DNA from: a virus
Reading direction: 5' to 3' (one strand)
IMG/VR virus record: IMGVR_UViG_3300017786_000046
Span: 1-37,033 of that record
Length of the DNA stretch: 37,033 nt
Shown: positions 26,701 to 33,810 of the stretch, in pieces
How positions within the stretch are numbered: the first letter of the stretch is position 1
How the letters are laid out: every line of letters begins with the position of its first letter
Position numbers and translations under genes: made by a program
The notes under the pieces: model-generated
Told to the model about the DNA's origin: nothing
What the model saw: the letters and a program-made list of their open reading frames with translations, nothing else
Databases searched by the model: none

Positions 26701-29700
26701 TATCCTTTATAAAGATGACTTTTATATTGCAATAAAAGATGTACCAGAAACAATGAATGATGTATTAAATTCTATATACTGGAACAAAATTAGCTGGCGC
26801 TACGGAAAAGATACTGAGTTCATGGGAGAATTTGATAATACAGATTCTTACAGAACAGGTAATGTTGTTTCCTATAATAGTAATTTGTGGAAAGCAGTAA
26901 CTAATATTGATATTGGAGCAAATAATCCTTCAGATACAAATAACTCTTGGATATTAGTAAGTACTAAAATTGATTACTTGGGCTATCTGCCAAATATTAC
27001 AGCAAACAATTTTTATGGCGAAGAAACATTTAATCCACAAGAAGAATTATTAGAATTTAGTGAAAACTTTGACGTAAGTGACGATTCAAATGTATTAGTA
27101 GTAACAGCAAAAGTAAATGGACAAGATAGTACTACAAATGCTAGAATAGTTGTTTATAGAGAAGTTGATAACAAGTATGTAGTTTCACAAGTTATTTCAG
27201 CACCAAATACAAACATTGAAAATAACGGAATTGTGTTTAATGATGAAGCTTGGGCAAAAGCTGTGTCGTTAAGTCCAGACGGAACCCAACTAGCAATTGG
27301 CTCTCCGTTAAATGATAATGCTAAAACTAACCAAGGTGAAGTTTATATTTGGACACAAAACAATGCTGGCGTATTTGAGATGACACAAACACTTACTCCG
27401 CCTAGTAACGAGGAAAGTGAAAAGTTTGGATTTAGTATAGATTTTGGACAAGACGATTTACTTATTTCAAGTCTAAATGGCGATCAAAAAATCCCAACTT
27501 CGTTTGATATAACAAATAATGTTCCAACTACATTTGATAAAAACTTTACTAGTTTTAGAAATACAAAACTGGATAAAGGTATAGTTTATGTTTACGAAAA
27601 TATTAACAACACATTAGTATATGGTGAACAATTTGTATATCCACTAACTCAAACTATGTTCGGAGAAAATGTATATTCAGTAGGCAATCATGCATATATT
27701 GGCGTTCCTCAGCAATATGTTGACGGACGTGATCATCGAGGAATATTAATTGATTATAGAAAACCTCCTAATACAAAATCTTGGAATGTAATAAGTCAAG
27801 GTAGTACGCCGACAAATGTTAAACAATTTGCAGGAGCATTTATATATAATAAGCGTTCAAATAGAATTATTTCTTATATAGACTATATTGATCCTATACA
27901 AGGTAAAATTGCTGGACCAGCAGATCAAGAAATTTCATATAAATTACCTACAGATCCTGCATTATATAATACAGGATTAACAAGCGATCCACTTGTTGAT
28001 GCAGATTTAGGTTGGACAAACAAACACATTGGAAAAGTTTGGTGGGATTTAAGTAAAGCTAAATTTGTTAATCCTTATCAAGGTACAACTACTTTTCAAA
28101 AAAATAACTGGAATAAACTAACGCCCGGTGCAACAATACTTATTTGTGAATGGGTTGAATCAGTATATTTGCCAGACACTTGGGACCAGTTATCCGGTAC
28201 TCCAGAAGGATACACTAATGGTGTAAGTGGTACTTCGTTATATGGTAACACTAGGTATTCAACAAAAATTGTATATGACGAAACAAGTAAAACATTTGGC
28301 AGATTATATTATTTCTGGGTTACTAACAAAAGAACTGTTCCAAATGGCAGAAATATTAATACTATTGGTATTGCCGAGTTAATTGCTAATCCTAGAACCA
28401 ATGGATATAAATTTATAAGTTTCTTAGGAAAAGATAAATTTGTTCTTAATAATTGTGATGATTTAATCAACGGTACTGATAGTGTACTTCAAATTAAATA
28501 TCATACTACTGATAAACCTACCCAAAACTATCATAATCAATATAAGTTGTTTGCTGACGGCTCACCTGATAGTGTTCCAGAGCAAGATTTAGAACGTAAG
28601 TGGTTTGATAGTTTGATTGGTTTTGATATAGCAGAAAGAGCAATACCAGATCCTAATATTCCATTAAGTATGCGATACGGTATACAATCAAGACCGCGTC
28701 AGAGTATGTTTGTTAATAGAATAGAAGCATTAAAACAAACTATTGAACGAATTAATTTAGTGTTAAAACAAAACTTAATTACTGACGAATATAATCTAAC
28801 AAACTTGTTAAAGAAAGATGACATACCTACATCTGTTTCACAGCTATGGGATCTAAGTGTTGATAGCATAGATGAATTAGAGTATATTAGTACTAACAAA
28901 ATACTTAATGCACAATTAACACCGATTATTGTTAACGGTAGACTTGCAAGAGTTAGAATAGATAATCCGGGTCGTGGATATAAGTCTGCACCAAAAGTTG
29001 TAATTAACGGCACAGGCAAAGATGCAATTATTGACGTTACAATTAATAATTTAGGGCAAGTTACTGAAGCACAAGTAATTGATGATGGATCTGAATATAA
29101 TGATCAAACAACAATTAATGTTAGACCATTTACTGTACTAGTAACTTCAGATATTGAAATTAATGGCAAATGGGCTCTGTATTCTTTTAATAACACAACT
29201 AATACATGGTATAGAAAAGCCCTACAAAGTTATGATACAACAGCTTACTGGGAGTATATTGACTGGTATGCAGACGGATTTAATCAATTTACTCCAATTA
29301 CAACTAGCATTGAAGGATCGTATCAACTATTTCCATTAGAAGTAAACATTAATGATGTTGTTAAAATTAATAATGTTGGATCAGGCGGTTGGTTATTATT
29401 AAGAAAAGTTGCCGATGAAGATACAGAAGACTATACGGTTAATTATGAAACTATAGGTAGACAAAACGGTACAATACAGTTTAAAGAAAACTTGTATAAC
29501 TATAATCTAAACTCTGTTGGATTTGACAATAGACGATTTGATAATACTTTTTATGATATTAATCCCTCTACAGAAATAAGAAATATTTTAGAAGCTATTA
29601 GAGATAATATTTTTATAGGTAGCTTAAAAGTTGAATATAACCAGTTGTTTATGTCAACAATAAGATATGTATTGGCTGAACAATCTAATGCAGATTGGTT

Positions 29701-32700
29701 GTTTAAAACTAGTTTTGTAAAAGCCAAACATATTAAAGGAACACTTAATCAAAATGACATAACGTTTAACAACGATAACTTACAAAGTTATCAAGATTTT
29801 GTAGAAGAATTTAAACCATATAAAACTAAACTAAGAGAATTTGTAAGTAATTACGATGTACTTGATAATACTAGTTCGTTAACAACAGATTTTGATTTAA
29901 GTCCGGCATATAGCACTGAAACAAAGCGTATTGAATCAAGTGTTGCAAGAATACAAGATGGTGTTATCGTTGAACAAAATCTTGATACAGATATTAATCC
30001 ACGTCAAAATTGGAAGAATAATATTGGACAACAAATTGTTGAAATTAAAATTGGTGACGGAGGCAGTGGCTGGACATTTGAACCAATTGTTAAAATACAA
30101 GGCGGCGGCGGAACAGGTGCTGAAGCAAAAGCATATCTTGGCTACGGAAAAATAACACATATTAAAGTTACTGAACCCGGTAGCGGATATACAAGTGCGC
30201 CTACTGTTATAATTGAAGGCTCACAGACTGATAATAGTACTCCTGCAAAAGTAACAGCAGTATTAGGTGGTGGACTAGTAAGGTCAACTAAAGTAGCAAT
30301 GAAGTTTGATAGAAATGCTGGATCTTATACTTTTGACACACTTGACGAAACAGAAACGTTTACAGGTACAGGAGCTAGAGTAAGGTATGATCTAGGCTGG
30401 CCTATGGACCTTGATATAAAGAAGGTTGAAGTTTACATAGACAATGTACTACAGTTACGTAGTAAATATACCTTTACTAATATTGAAGATACAACTAAAA
30501 CATATGACAGAGAAAGAGGTAGAATTACATTTACTAAACCGCCTGCATTGAATGCGGCAATTCAAGTCAAATATAAAAAGCCTATAAGTTTATTAAGTGC
30601 TGAAGATAGAATTAAATTTGCATATCAGCCAGGTGCAAATATGTTTGGTAAAGAGTTGTCGCAGTTATTAGACGGAATTGACTATGGCGGAGTAGAAATA
30701 CGTAGTTTTGATTTTTCCGGACCATCAGGTTGGGATACACAAGGCTGGTATACTGATAATTGGGATGTATTTGAAAATACTTTTGAAGATGAAGTATTTA
30801 CAGCAGACGGATCAACAATTGCAGTACAATTAAGTGCTCCTCTTGAAGCTAACGTTGTGTACAACTTGTACAAAAACGGTGTGAGAATTGACGCACCTGA
30901 TTTTGTAGCAGGGACAGATGAAATTCCTGGAACATCGGCTACTAATGTAAACGCTATTACATCTAGTATTACCGGTGACGGCATAACAGATACAATTTTG
31001 GTACAAGATTTGGGTATAAGTCTATTAGACGGAGATGTATTTGTTGTAAGAAAATCGTCAAGTGATGGATCAATAGGTCTAGACCCAACAAGTTATGATA
31101 CACAAATTAACGGCGGAGATTTAGTATATTCAACAGCCACTGGTTTAAATGCCGAAGATATTGTTGTAGACGGCGACGGATTTGTTACACCTACAACATC
31201 CAAAGGCCCAGAAGAATTAGTTCCAGGACAAGTAATAGATACTTTAGATATTAAAGTTTATACTAGAGATAGTGACGGACAAGGTCAAATCTTTAGCCAA
31301 AGCTATATTATGGATAGCACATTAACTTATAGTCTTGGTGTACTGCCAAGCACAAGTGATGCAGTATTTGTAAAATTAAACAACCAATTATTGCCAAACA
31401 CAGATTATACAGTTAATTGGACAGATAAAACTATTACGTTTGCTAGTGCAACAGTAGGTGCTGAACTTAATATAATAGCAGTAGCACAAGGAATACAAAG
31501 CATATTAGATTTTGGAACGTTAATTACTGACGGAACGTCAGAAGAATACACACTTCCTGTCAAATATGTAGAAGGAATGCAAGTTTCTGTTACAGTTGAC
31601 GGTACTCCTAAAACTGTAGATGTTTTAGAAACAGAAACAGTAGGATTATTTGCAGCTATTAGATTTGATGAAGTACAAGATGCAAATAAAACTATCCACT
31701 TTACAGCATTTGGTAATTCAGATACTGTAAATTATAGTCAAATTACTAAAGATACATTTACCGGTGACGGCACGTTAGCTGATTTTGAATTACTACAATC
31801 TCCGTTTTACTCAATTCCAACAGAACACAACTTAATTGTAAAAGTAAATAATACAATTTTAAAAGCAGGATACAATGTTGAATTTGTAATTCCGCAAACA
31901 GGACAAAAAGAATTTGCTGTTGAAACATTCCAACATCCTTCGGGAAGCCTCGAAGTGAACGATATTAAAGTTTTCTTAAATGGCGTTGAAAAAACAACTC
32001 CAATTGACTGGAGATTTGAAATTTCAAATAGTAGTATTATATTAGCAGATGATGTAGGTACTCCTGGCGATGTTGTTGATGTATTTGTAATCACCGACGG
32101 TGATTATAGAGTATCAGGTAAAACAGTTACATTTGACACACCTCCTGCATTAAATGATACTATTGAAATATACCAATTTTCAAATCATAACTTGTTAGAC
32201 ATTGATAGAATTAACTATGATGTTGTATCTAGAAAACTAATGTCTCCAGATGAATTAGATTATGTAAATTACATTAGATTAACAACTGGTGAAATTAGTT
32301 TACGTTCGCCTGCTCCTGATGCACAGTATGTTTGGGTATCTGTAAACAACGAATTGTTAACACCTAGTGTTGATTACTATGTTACTAATGACGGAATGAA
32401 AGTAAGATTAATTAGACAACCATCAACAAATGATAAAATTGATGTAATACATTTTACTGCTCCTGTAAGTAGAACTAAGTTTGCATTTAGACAATTTAAA
32501 GATATGTTAAATAGAACACACTTTAAACGTTTAGATAAATCAGCAACTACATTAGCAAATAATTTAAATTACCATGATTTAAGGATTGAAGTAGAAGATG
32601 CAAGTAATTTATCTGAGCCAAATAAAGGACAAAATTTGCCAGGTATTATCTTTATTGACGGCGAACGTATTGAATATTTTGTAAAAGAAAATAATACATT

Positions 32701-33175
32701 GCGTCAACTACGAAGAGGAACACTCGGTACAGGAGTTAAAAATGTACACACTGCTGGATCAAAAGTGTTTGATCAAAATATAGCTAAAACAGTTCCTTAT
32801 GCAGATGCTACAATGACACATACGTTTAGGGAAGAAGTTGACGGTGTGCAAACAACGTTTGCTATACCATTTACAGTTGATTCAGTTAACGAAGTTGAAG
32901 TATTTGTTGGCGGAATTAGACAAAGAAAAAATACATTGGATGTGTTTGATCCAACAATAGCACTTGATAGTCCGGAAGGCAATGTTACACATGCTGCTGA
33001 ATTTACTGTTAATGCTAATGCTCTAGTACTTTCTACAGCACCAGCAGACGGAATATCAGTAACAGTAACTAAAAAACAAGGAAGAAGCTGGACAGAAAAC
33101 GGTATATCCCTAGGAGATACAGAAAATTCAATTGCTAGATTCTTACGTGCCGGAACAACAGAGCTACCTGAATAA
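17726..33175 (+). CDS. Giant virion/baseplate protein (5149 aa), gp7-like position
   Basis: One uninterrupted 15.4-kb frame. By position after gp6 it replaces T4 gp7 (1032 residues), but homology is not provable by eye. Modules in order: N-terminal structural block (1-190, FVNFREYYWMPNGP); a cupredoxin-like motif LYRGQTYRFEIDTPGHPIAF (about 198-217); dYxV/gDxI beta modules near 750-800 and 980-1025; a block with DRPHSHPWEIQGF and KPTWWNTVYGP (about 1273-1295); CBM-like Y-x-x-G-D-x-V-x-Y modules near 1851, 2368, 2986 and 3041; SPDGxxLAxGxP propeller-like repeats near 2321 and 3180; GxGYxSAPxVxIxG modules near 3748 and 4108-4180; then further beta modules from 4230 to the end (GIIFIDGERIEYF, LRRGTLGTG). 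It probably forms baseplate arms or adhesive projections. Start at TAATG with GGAGG 12 bases upstream. Confidence 0.85.
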   Translation: MAYNDDQNASPLPVPGQDKNITASDFLPSFFRTAANKKFLQATLDQLIQPGVAEKINGYFGRTTAKAFKPTDNYMDDVSSERKNYQLEPAAVIKDNYDNVEFYKDYNDYIGQLGVFGGNTQNHSRLNTQETYGWNPNIDWDKFVNFREYYWMPNGPISIPVRGQSREVVSTYTVTTEDQGDNVAYVFNDGLTRNPTLKLYRGQTYRFEIDTPGHPIAFSISRTFTPGSSILTAGTEGIRNEGLFDAALYGNEYDQGDFLVLPSSGSVTFEDDDNVSTLYPDGIRKLGEEGEEVAVAYIEKGTIEFTIPANSPERLYYISKNEIDTSGLIKIYDIEENSFLNVTDEILGKKYYKSANGVELSNGMQIRFQGDTDNSVYKENNWYVEGVGDKIKLVKDQDLIIPAVYSENKVVPFDSEKFDSLPFSNAGNYASQKDYIVINRASPDRNAWSRYNCWHHRDVILKSFSFNKLAENLDESKRASRPIIEFEAGLKLNNFGAYAKQDVDLIDTYTTDAFSMIEGQLGYNIDGVDLADGMRILFTADTDVLVNGKIFQVKFVRIGNDRQISLIETADTTPLDLETILITQGQVNAGKSYHYHNNTWVKAQGKTKTNQQPLFEVCDANGNSFSSTTYYPQTNFQGTKLFSYLEGEGTSDTELGFPLSYRNIDNSGDILFSFNLLSDTFEYEVENTVQTSAISSGYLKKYKNLTTFSYANGFSNTPQKSKQFVVREYAATDTQKNNFNIDVYDNPFKITDLKVVVFVNNKIQLLTTDYNINKTDPVVQIQFVNDLNVGDVIKVKTDTKTIKNQNGYYEFPYNLERNPLNDDIVQFTLGEVIDHVDSMLEDLPNFTGKFLGANNLRDLGDLDQFGKRFVKHSGPINLPLYHITNKEYNIIKALKYAKNEYARFKRTFIDTATNLGYDGATKTHVDLILAELNKDKIKSQPFYFSDMIPYGSFNRIEYAVLDRRTLDYPLTETFTLKDLTPKGLLVYLNGTQITYNKDYNFDNAGYITIDAGQLENDIIEIYEYESSDGSFISPTPTKLGLYPKYNPMLTIDDTVQPTVPVDDSTGPFKVYGQIETSTKSILGIDQGLVGWTYPLYTSRAAAKEASTDSTAKTITFEGLNKLFYIPNTNDTAVIAGNDDVEVTEYYYGVAFIIGHDGSRIKAYKDFRDNLLIELEKRIFNNIKVDYSNSRLDIDQFIGGEFKTTDFTKQEIDKTLLPDFQQWIQSNLNNQNYTNNTFYNRNNDWTFNYADTLSPNGNINPGFWRGVYQHAYDTDRPHSHPWEIQGFRLKPTWWNTVYGPSPYTSDNLVLWKNIEEGKIADPSNVTFDLNYARPGITTHLPVDSQGKLVSPLASGYANDFILNRATRNFKFGDFAPIENAWRNSSEYPFAVMIAMLVNQPAKTMGLGFDVSRIKTNLSGQWTYTETNKQIVLKDLVLPNTTSSTTRVMTSGFVNYIYNLVASDVLTVYNDYKTNLKNLTNQIGIKISGFTSKENFNLILDSRSPTQSLSRDGIFVPQENYKVFLNTSSPKTLLTYSGILVEKVTNGYVLSGYSLQQPYFEYYKTINGAAFIEVTVGGKSEKASLYANNTQYYTGEIISATNSFFKVTNDFKSTAGEEGQKLFDNNTVKLPKLPTTGGRTAKFKKNFATEVSILQYGARFNTVQETVDFILGYAQRQTDLGFEFNKFDKEANVVEDWRQSAKEFMYWTTQGWAPGALLAISPSANQLRAKLDYGIIDSLTDEFYGYSLLKASGDFLDSSFSSLIRDKNSFGISIQGTDDGLYHASLPVIQKEHVVLLDNKTIFNDLIYNPSTGYRQERIRVNGYRSDNWNGGLNIPGFVYDDATYGDWVQWKDYRIGDLVKYKQYYYVALRNVIGTETFNSNFWYKLNEKPESELVPNFDYKINQFADFYDLDTDNFDSEQQRMAQHLIGFQKRQYLANIINDDVSQYKFYRGAIADKGTMNVFTKLFSALGNTTDTLELYEEWAIQSGRFGAIEDIQQIEFQLDDKKMQESPQAFELVNTLPSSNLNNIYRILPNEVYSKPVDYASEPFPIKVLSEEFVKTAGYVSEEDVDFVAGDVTTLYNVNINQIGLGQTIWVTNTVNNSWGVAQLRSKNVHITELSKVITITNKTPAANFTFLEVTTDKWIDDIYEVDNYIGFKAAGEHGLLGLYRIRERSFNKIVVETPLNNDITAFSGEGPYLIVNLSNSRVASVPEISEKIGQDIVKNQKVWVDKYQDDWAVLQNNPVYSMQETLENPADYDSTDQGFTDSIAVTKNNNNLFISAPGAGNGEISVYKRSRDVANLNFAQKITIDETQMFTPTNSDFGKSIDVSPDGEYLAVGIPKASNVKTKLAYKTNGDGELTFDYQTDATYVKGDIVRYRESLWKANREILPQIGAQPFSTFDSYTNLANAADADSTTLNLLVAGNPGLPNYPNTDHMLIRAPKDMYLGTAIGDNINLFWNQRSFTYPTTDNYIPFDGEIPELSIGFITAEHAILEKIDHIMYVDTFVTLPAVGQRITTDTGSAEVDYVAFKSDSAVIYLKNSNGIFDIGGELYINDTDFVGFYTEEDTYSISSSVAGYWKIATPPYNNNSRYYDVGRGLVYADIKKQNSVRDTNLYYNVQATVGDIGVYVTNKNRVSFLSHLSYRGDPSPADAQDGVEADQPSNKWVVRVGKQYSDSLSIGATPNFDLYQLDNRVIDVEGAGLSYDILNKQHTIIDIWDGYIDMALSEFDFNGFAFQPQVGDVIEDVQVPADGQGGLALTTISTSTAQVVFVQRNFNNVRVYVKVLTGDFVEQSNIGKYDIRRKANTLLRGQTDSDRVIATIDDTNNNIVLQTSLVGKLLVFEHTSNFDIVENPEIIDEEYAFFTEIFESGIERAANSPYSLNKDYTQVYNIPALDQGTTNSLTNEGAVAIYRRLNNGGYRFQNLFVSEHRKNNKQFGNKVRLVQSGNYYTLLVGSKSQSGNPGSIEIFRHGVSPQESFAGVYRRQVYSKGDIILYKDDFYIAIKDVPETMNDVLNSIYWNKISWRYGKDTEFMGEFDNTDSYRTGNVVSYNSNLWKAVTNIDIGANNPSDTNNSWILVSTKIDYLGYLPNITANNFYGEETFNPQEELLEFSENFDVSDDSNVLVVTAKVNGQDSTTNARIVVYREVDNKYVVSQVISAPNTNIENNGIVFNDEAWAKAVSLSPDGTQLAIGSPLNDNAKTNQGEVYIWTQNNAGVFEMTQTLTPPSNEESEKFGFSIDFGQDDLLISSLNGDQKIPTSFDITNNVPTTFDKNFTSFRNTKLDKGIVYVYENINNTLVYGEQFVYPLTQTMFGENVYSVGNHAYIGVPQQYVDGRDHRGILIDYRKPPNTKSWNVISQGSTPTNVKQFAGAFIYNKRSNRIISYIDYIDPIQGKIAGPADQEISYKLPTDPALYNTGLTSDPLVDADLGWTNKHIGKVWWDLSKAKFVNPYQGTTTFQKNNWNKLTPGATILICEWVESVYLPDTWDQLSGTPEGYTNGVSGTSLYGNTRYSTKIVYDETSKTFGRLYYFWVTNKRTVPNGRNINTIGIAELIANPRTNGYKFISFLGKDKFVLNNCDDLINGTDSVLQIKYHTTDKPTQNYHNQYKLFADGSPDSVPEQDLERKWFDSLIGFDIAERAIPDPNIPLSMRYGIQSRPRQSMFVNRIEALKQTIERINLVLKQNLITDEYNLTNLLKKDDIPTSVSQLWDLSVDSIDELEYISTNKILNAQLTPIIVNGRLARVRIDNPGRGYKSAPKVVINGTGKDAIIDVTINNLGQVTEAQVIDDGSEYNDQTTINVRPFTVLVTSDIEINGKWALYSFNNTTNTWYRKALQSYDTTAYWEYIDWYADGFNQFTPITTSIEGSYQLFPLEVNINDVVKINNVGSGGWLLLRKVADEDTEDYTVNYETIGRQNGTIQFKENLYNYNLNSVGFDNRRFDNTFYDINPSTEIRNILEAIRDNIFIGSLKVEYNQLFMSTIRYVLAEQSNADWLFKTSFVKAKHIKGTLNQNDITFNNDNLQSYQDFVEEFKPYKTKLREFVSNYDVLDNTSSLTTDFDLSPAYSTETKRIESSVARIQDGVIVEQNLDTDINPRQNWKNNIGQQIVEIKIGDGGSGWTFEPIVKIQGGGGTGAEAKAYLGYGKITHIKVTEPGSGYTSAPTVIIEGSQTDNSTPAKVTAVLGGGLVRSTKVAMKFDRNAGSYTFDTLDETETFTGTGARVRYDLGWPMDLDIKKVEVYIDNVLQLRSKYTFTNIEDTTKTYDRERGRITFTKPPALNAAIQVKYKKPISLLSAEDRIKFAYQPGANMFGKELSQLLDGIDYGGVEIRSFDFSGPSGWDTQGWYTDNWDVFENTFEDEVFTADGSTIAVQLSAPLEANVVYNLYKNGVRIDAPDFVAGTDEIPGTSATNVNAITSSITGDGITDTILVQDLGISLLDGDVFVVRKSSSDGSIGLDPTSYDTQINGGDLVYSTATGLNAEDIVVDGDGFVTPTTSKGPEELVPGQVIDTLDIKVYTRDSDGQGQIFSQSYIMDSTLTYSLGVLPSTSDAVFVKLNNQLLPNTDYTVNWTDKTITFASATVGAELNIIAVAQGIQSILDFGTLITDGTSEEYTLPVKYVEGMQVSVTVDGTPKTVDVLETETVGLFAAIRFDEVQDANKTIHFTAFGNSDTVNYSQITKDTFTGDGTLADFELLQSPFYSIPTEHNLIVKVNNTILKAGYNVEFVIPQTGQKEFAVETFQHPSGSLEVNDIKVFLNGVEKTTPIDWRFEISNSSIILADDVGTPGDVVDVFVITDGDYRVSGKTVTFDTPPALNDTIEIYQFSNHNLLDIDRINYDVVSRKLMSPDELDYVNYIRLTTGEISLRSPAPDAQYVWVSVNNELLTPSVDYYVTNDGMKVRLIRQPSTNDKIDVIHFTAPVSRTKFAFRQFKDMLNRTHFKRLDKSATTLANNLNYHDLRIEVEDASNLSEPNKGQNLPGIIFIDGERIEYFVKENNTLRQLRRGTLGTGVKNVHTAGSKVFDQNIAKTVPYADATMTHTFREEVDGVQTTFAIPFTVDSVNEVEVFVGGIRQRKNTLDVFDPTIALDSPEGNVTHAAEFTVNANALVLSTAPADGISVTVTKKQGRSWTENGISLGDTENSIARFLRAGTTELPE

Positions 33176-33178
33176 ATA
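33171..33178 (+). promoter_or_regulatory. Candidate T4-type late promoter before the 200-residue gene
   Basis: AATAAATA overlapping the stop codon of the giant gene (TAA at 33173-33175), seven of eight matches to TATAAATA and 17 bases before the next ATG. AGGA (33185-33188) is the Shine-Dalgarno. If active, it would let the fiber genes be expressed at a level independent of the 15-kb gene upstream. Confidence 0.5.
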
Positions 33179-33195
33179 CAGTATAGGAAAAATAA

Positions 33196-33798
33196 ATGAG
33201 CGATAACATGAAAGATACAAACGGAGTAGTAGTGCAAGGTCATATCAAGATATATGATCCGGAAACTAACAAAGTTTACATTGACAAGCGCAATGCAATT
33301 CACTATGAAAACATGAGTATTGCACTTGCAGAAAGTCTAGCTAACGCCGGCGAAGGATTTATTAATAAATTAAGCCTTGGCAACGGTGGAACTAGTGTTG
33401 ACCCTACTGGAGTAATTACGTACCTAACACCAAACAGTACAGGTACAAATGCAGGATTGTATAACGAAACATATTCAAAAGTTGTAGACGACAGAAGCGT
33501 TAACAACACAGATCCTGCTAGAAATAAATTAGAAACTAGACACGTTGCTGGTACAAACTATACTGATATTATTGTAACTTGTTTACTTGATTACGGTGAA
33601 CCAAACGGCCAAGATGCTTTTGATACTGCGGCGTCAACTGATAGTCCGTACGTATTTGATGAATTAGGATTGCGCAGTTATAGCGCATCCGGCGAAGGAA
33701 GATTAATAACACATGTAATTTTCCATCCAGTACAAAAGAGTTTGAATAGATTAGTTCAAATTGATTATACTGTTCGCATACAGAGCTTGGCAGGGTAA
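33196..33798 (+). CDS. Virion structural protein (200 aa)
   Basis: 200 residues, mostly beta. The N-terminus (GVVVQGHIKIYDPETNKVYI, then RNAIHYENMSIALAESLANAG) leads into FINKLSLGNGGTSVDPTGVI. The C-terminal half has YVFDELGLRS and a final strand LVQIDYTVRIQS. The wording is like that of a structural protein that commonly sits between the large baseplate gene and the fiber genes in marine T4-like phages; a direct T4 counterpart (gp8 is the positional candidate at 334 residues) is not recognised. It may cap or connect baseplate periphery and fibers. AGGA lies 7 bases before the ATG. No signal peptide or membrane segment is present. Confidence 0.7.
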   Translation: MSDNMKDTNGVVVQGHIKIYDPETNKVYIDKRNAIHYENMSIALAESLANAGEGFINKLSLGNGGTSVDPTGVITYLTPNSTGTNAGLYNETYSKVVDDRSVNNTDPARNKLETRHVAGTNYTDIIVTCLLDYGEPNGQDAFDTAASTDSPYVFDELGLRSYSASGEGRLITHVIFHPVQKSLNRLVQIDYTVRIQSLAG

Positions 33799-33810
33799 GG
33801 GAGTATATAG

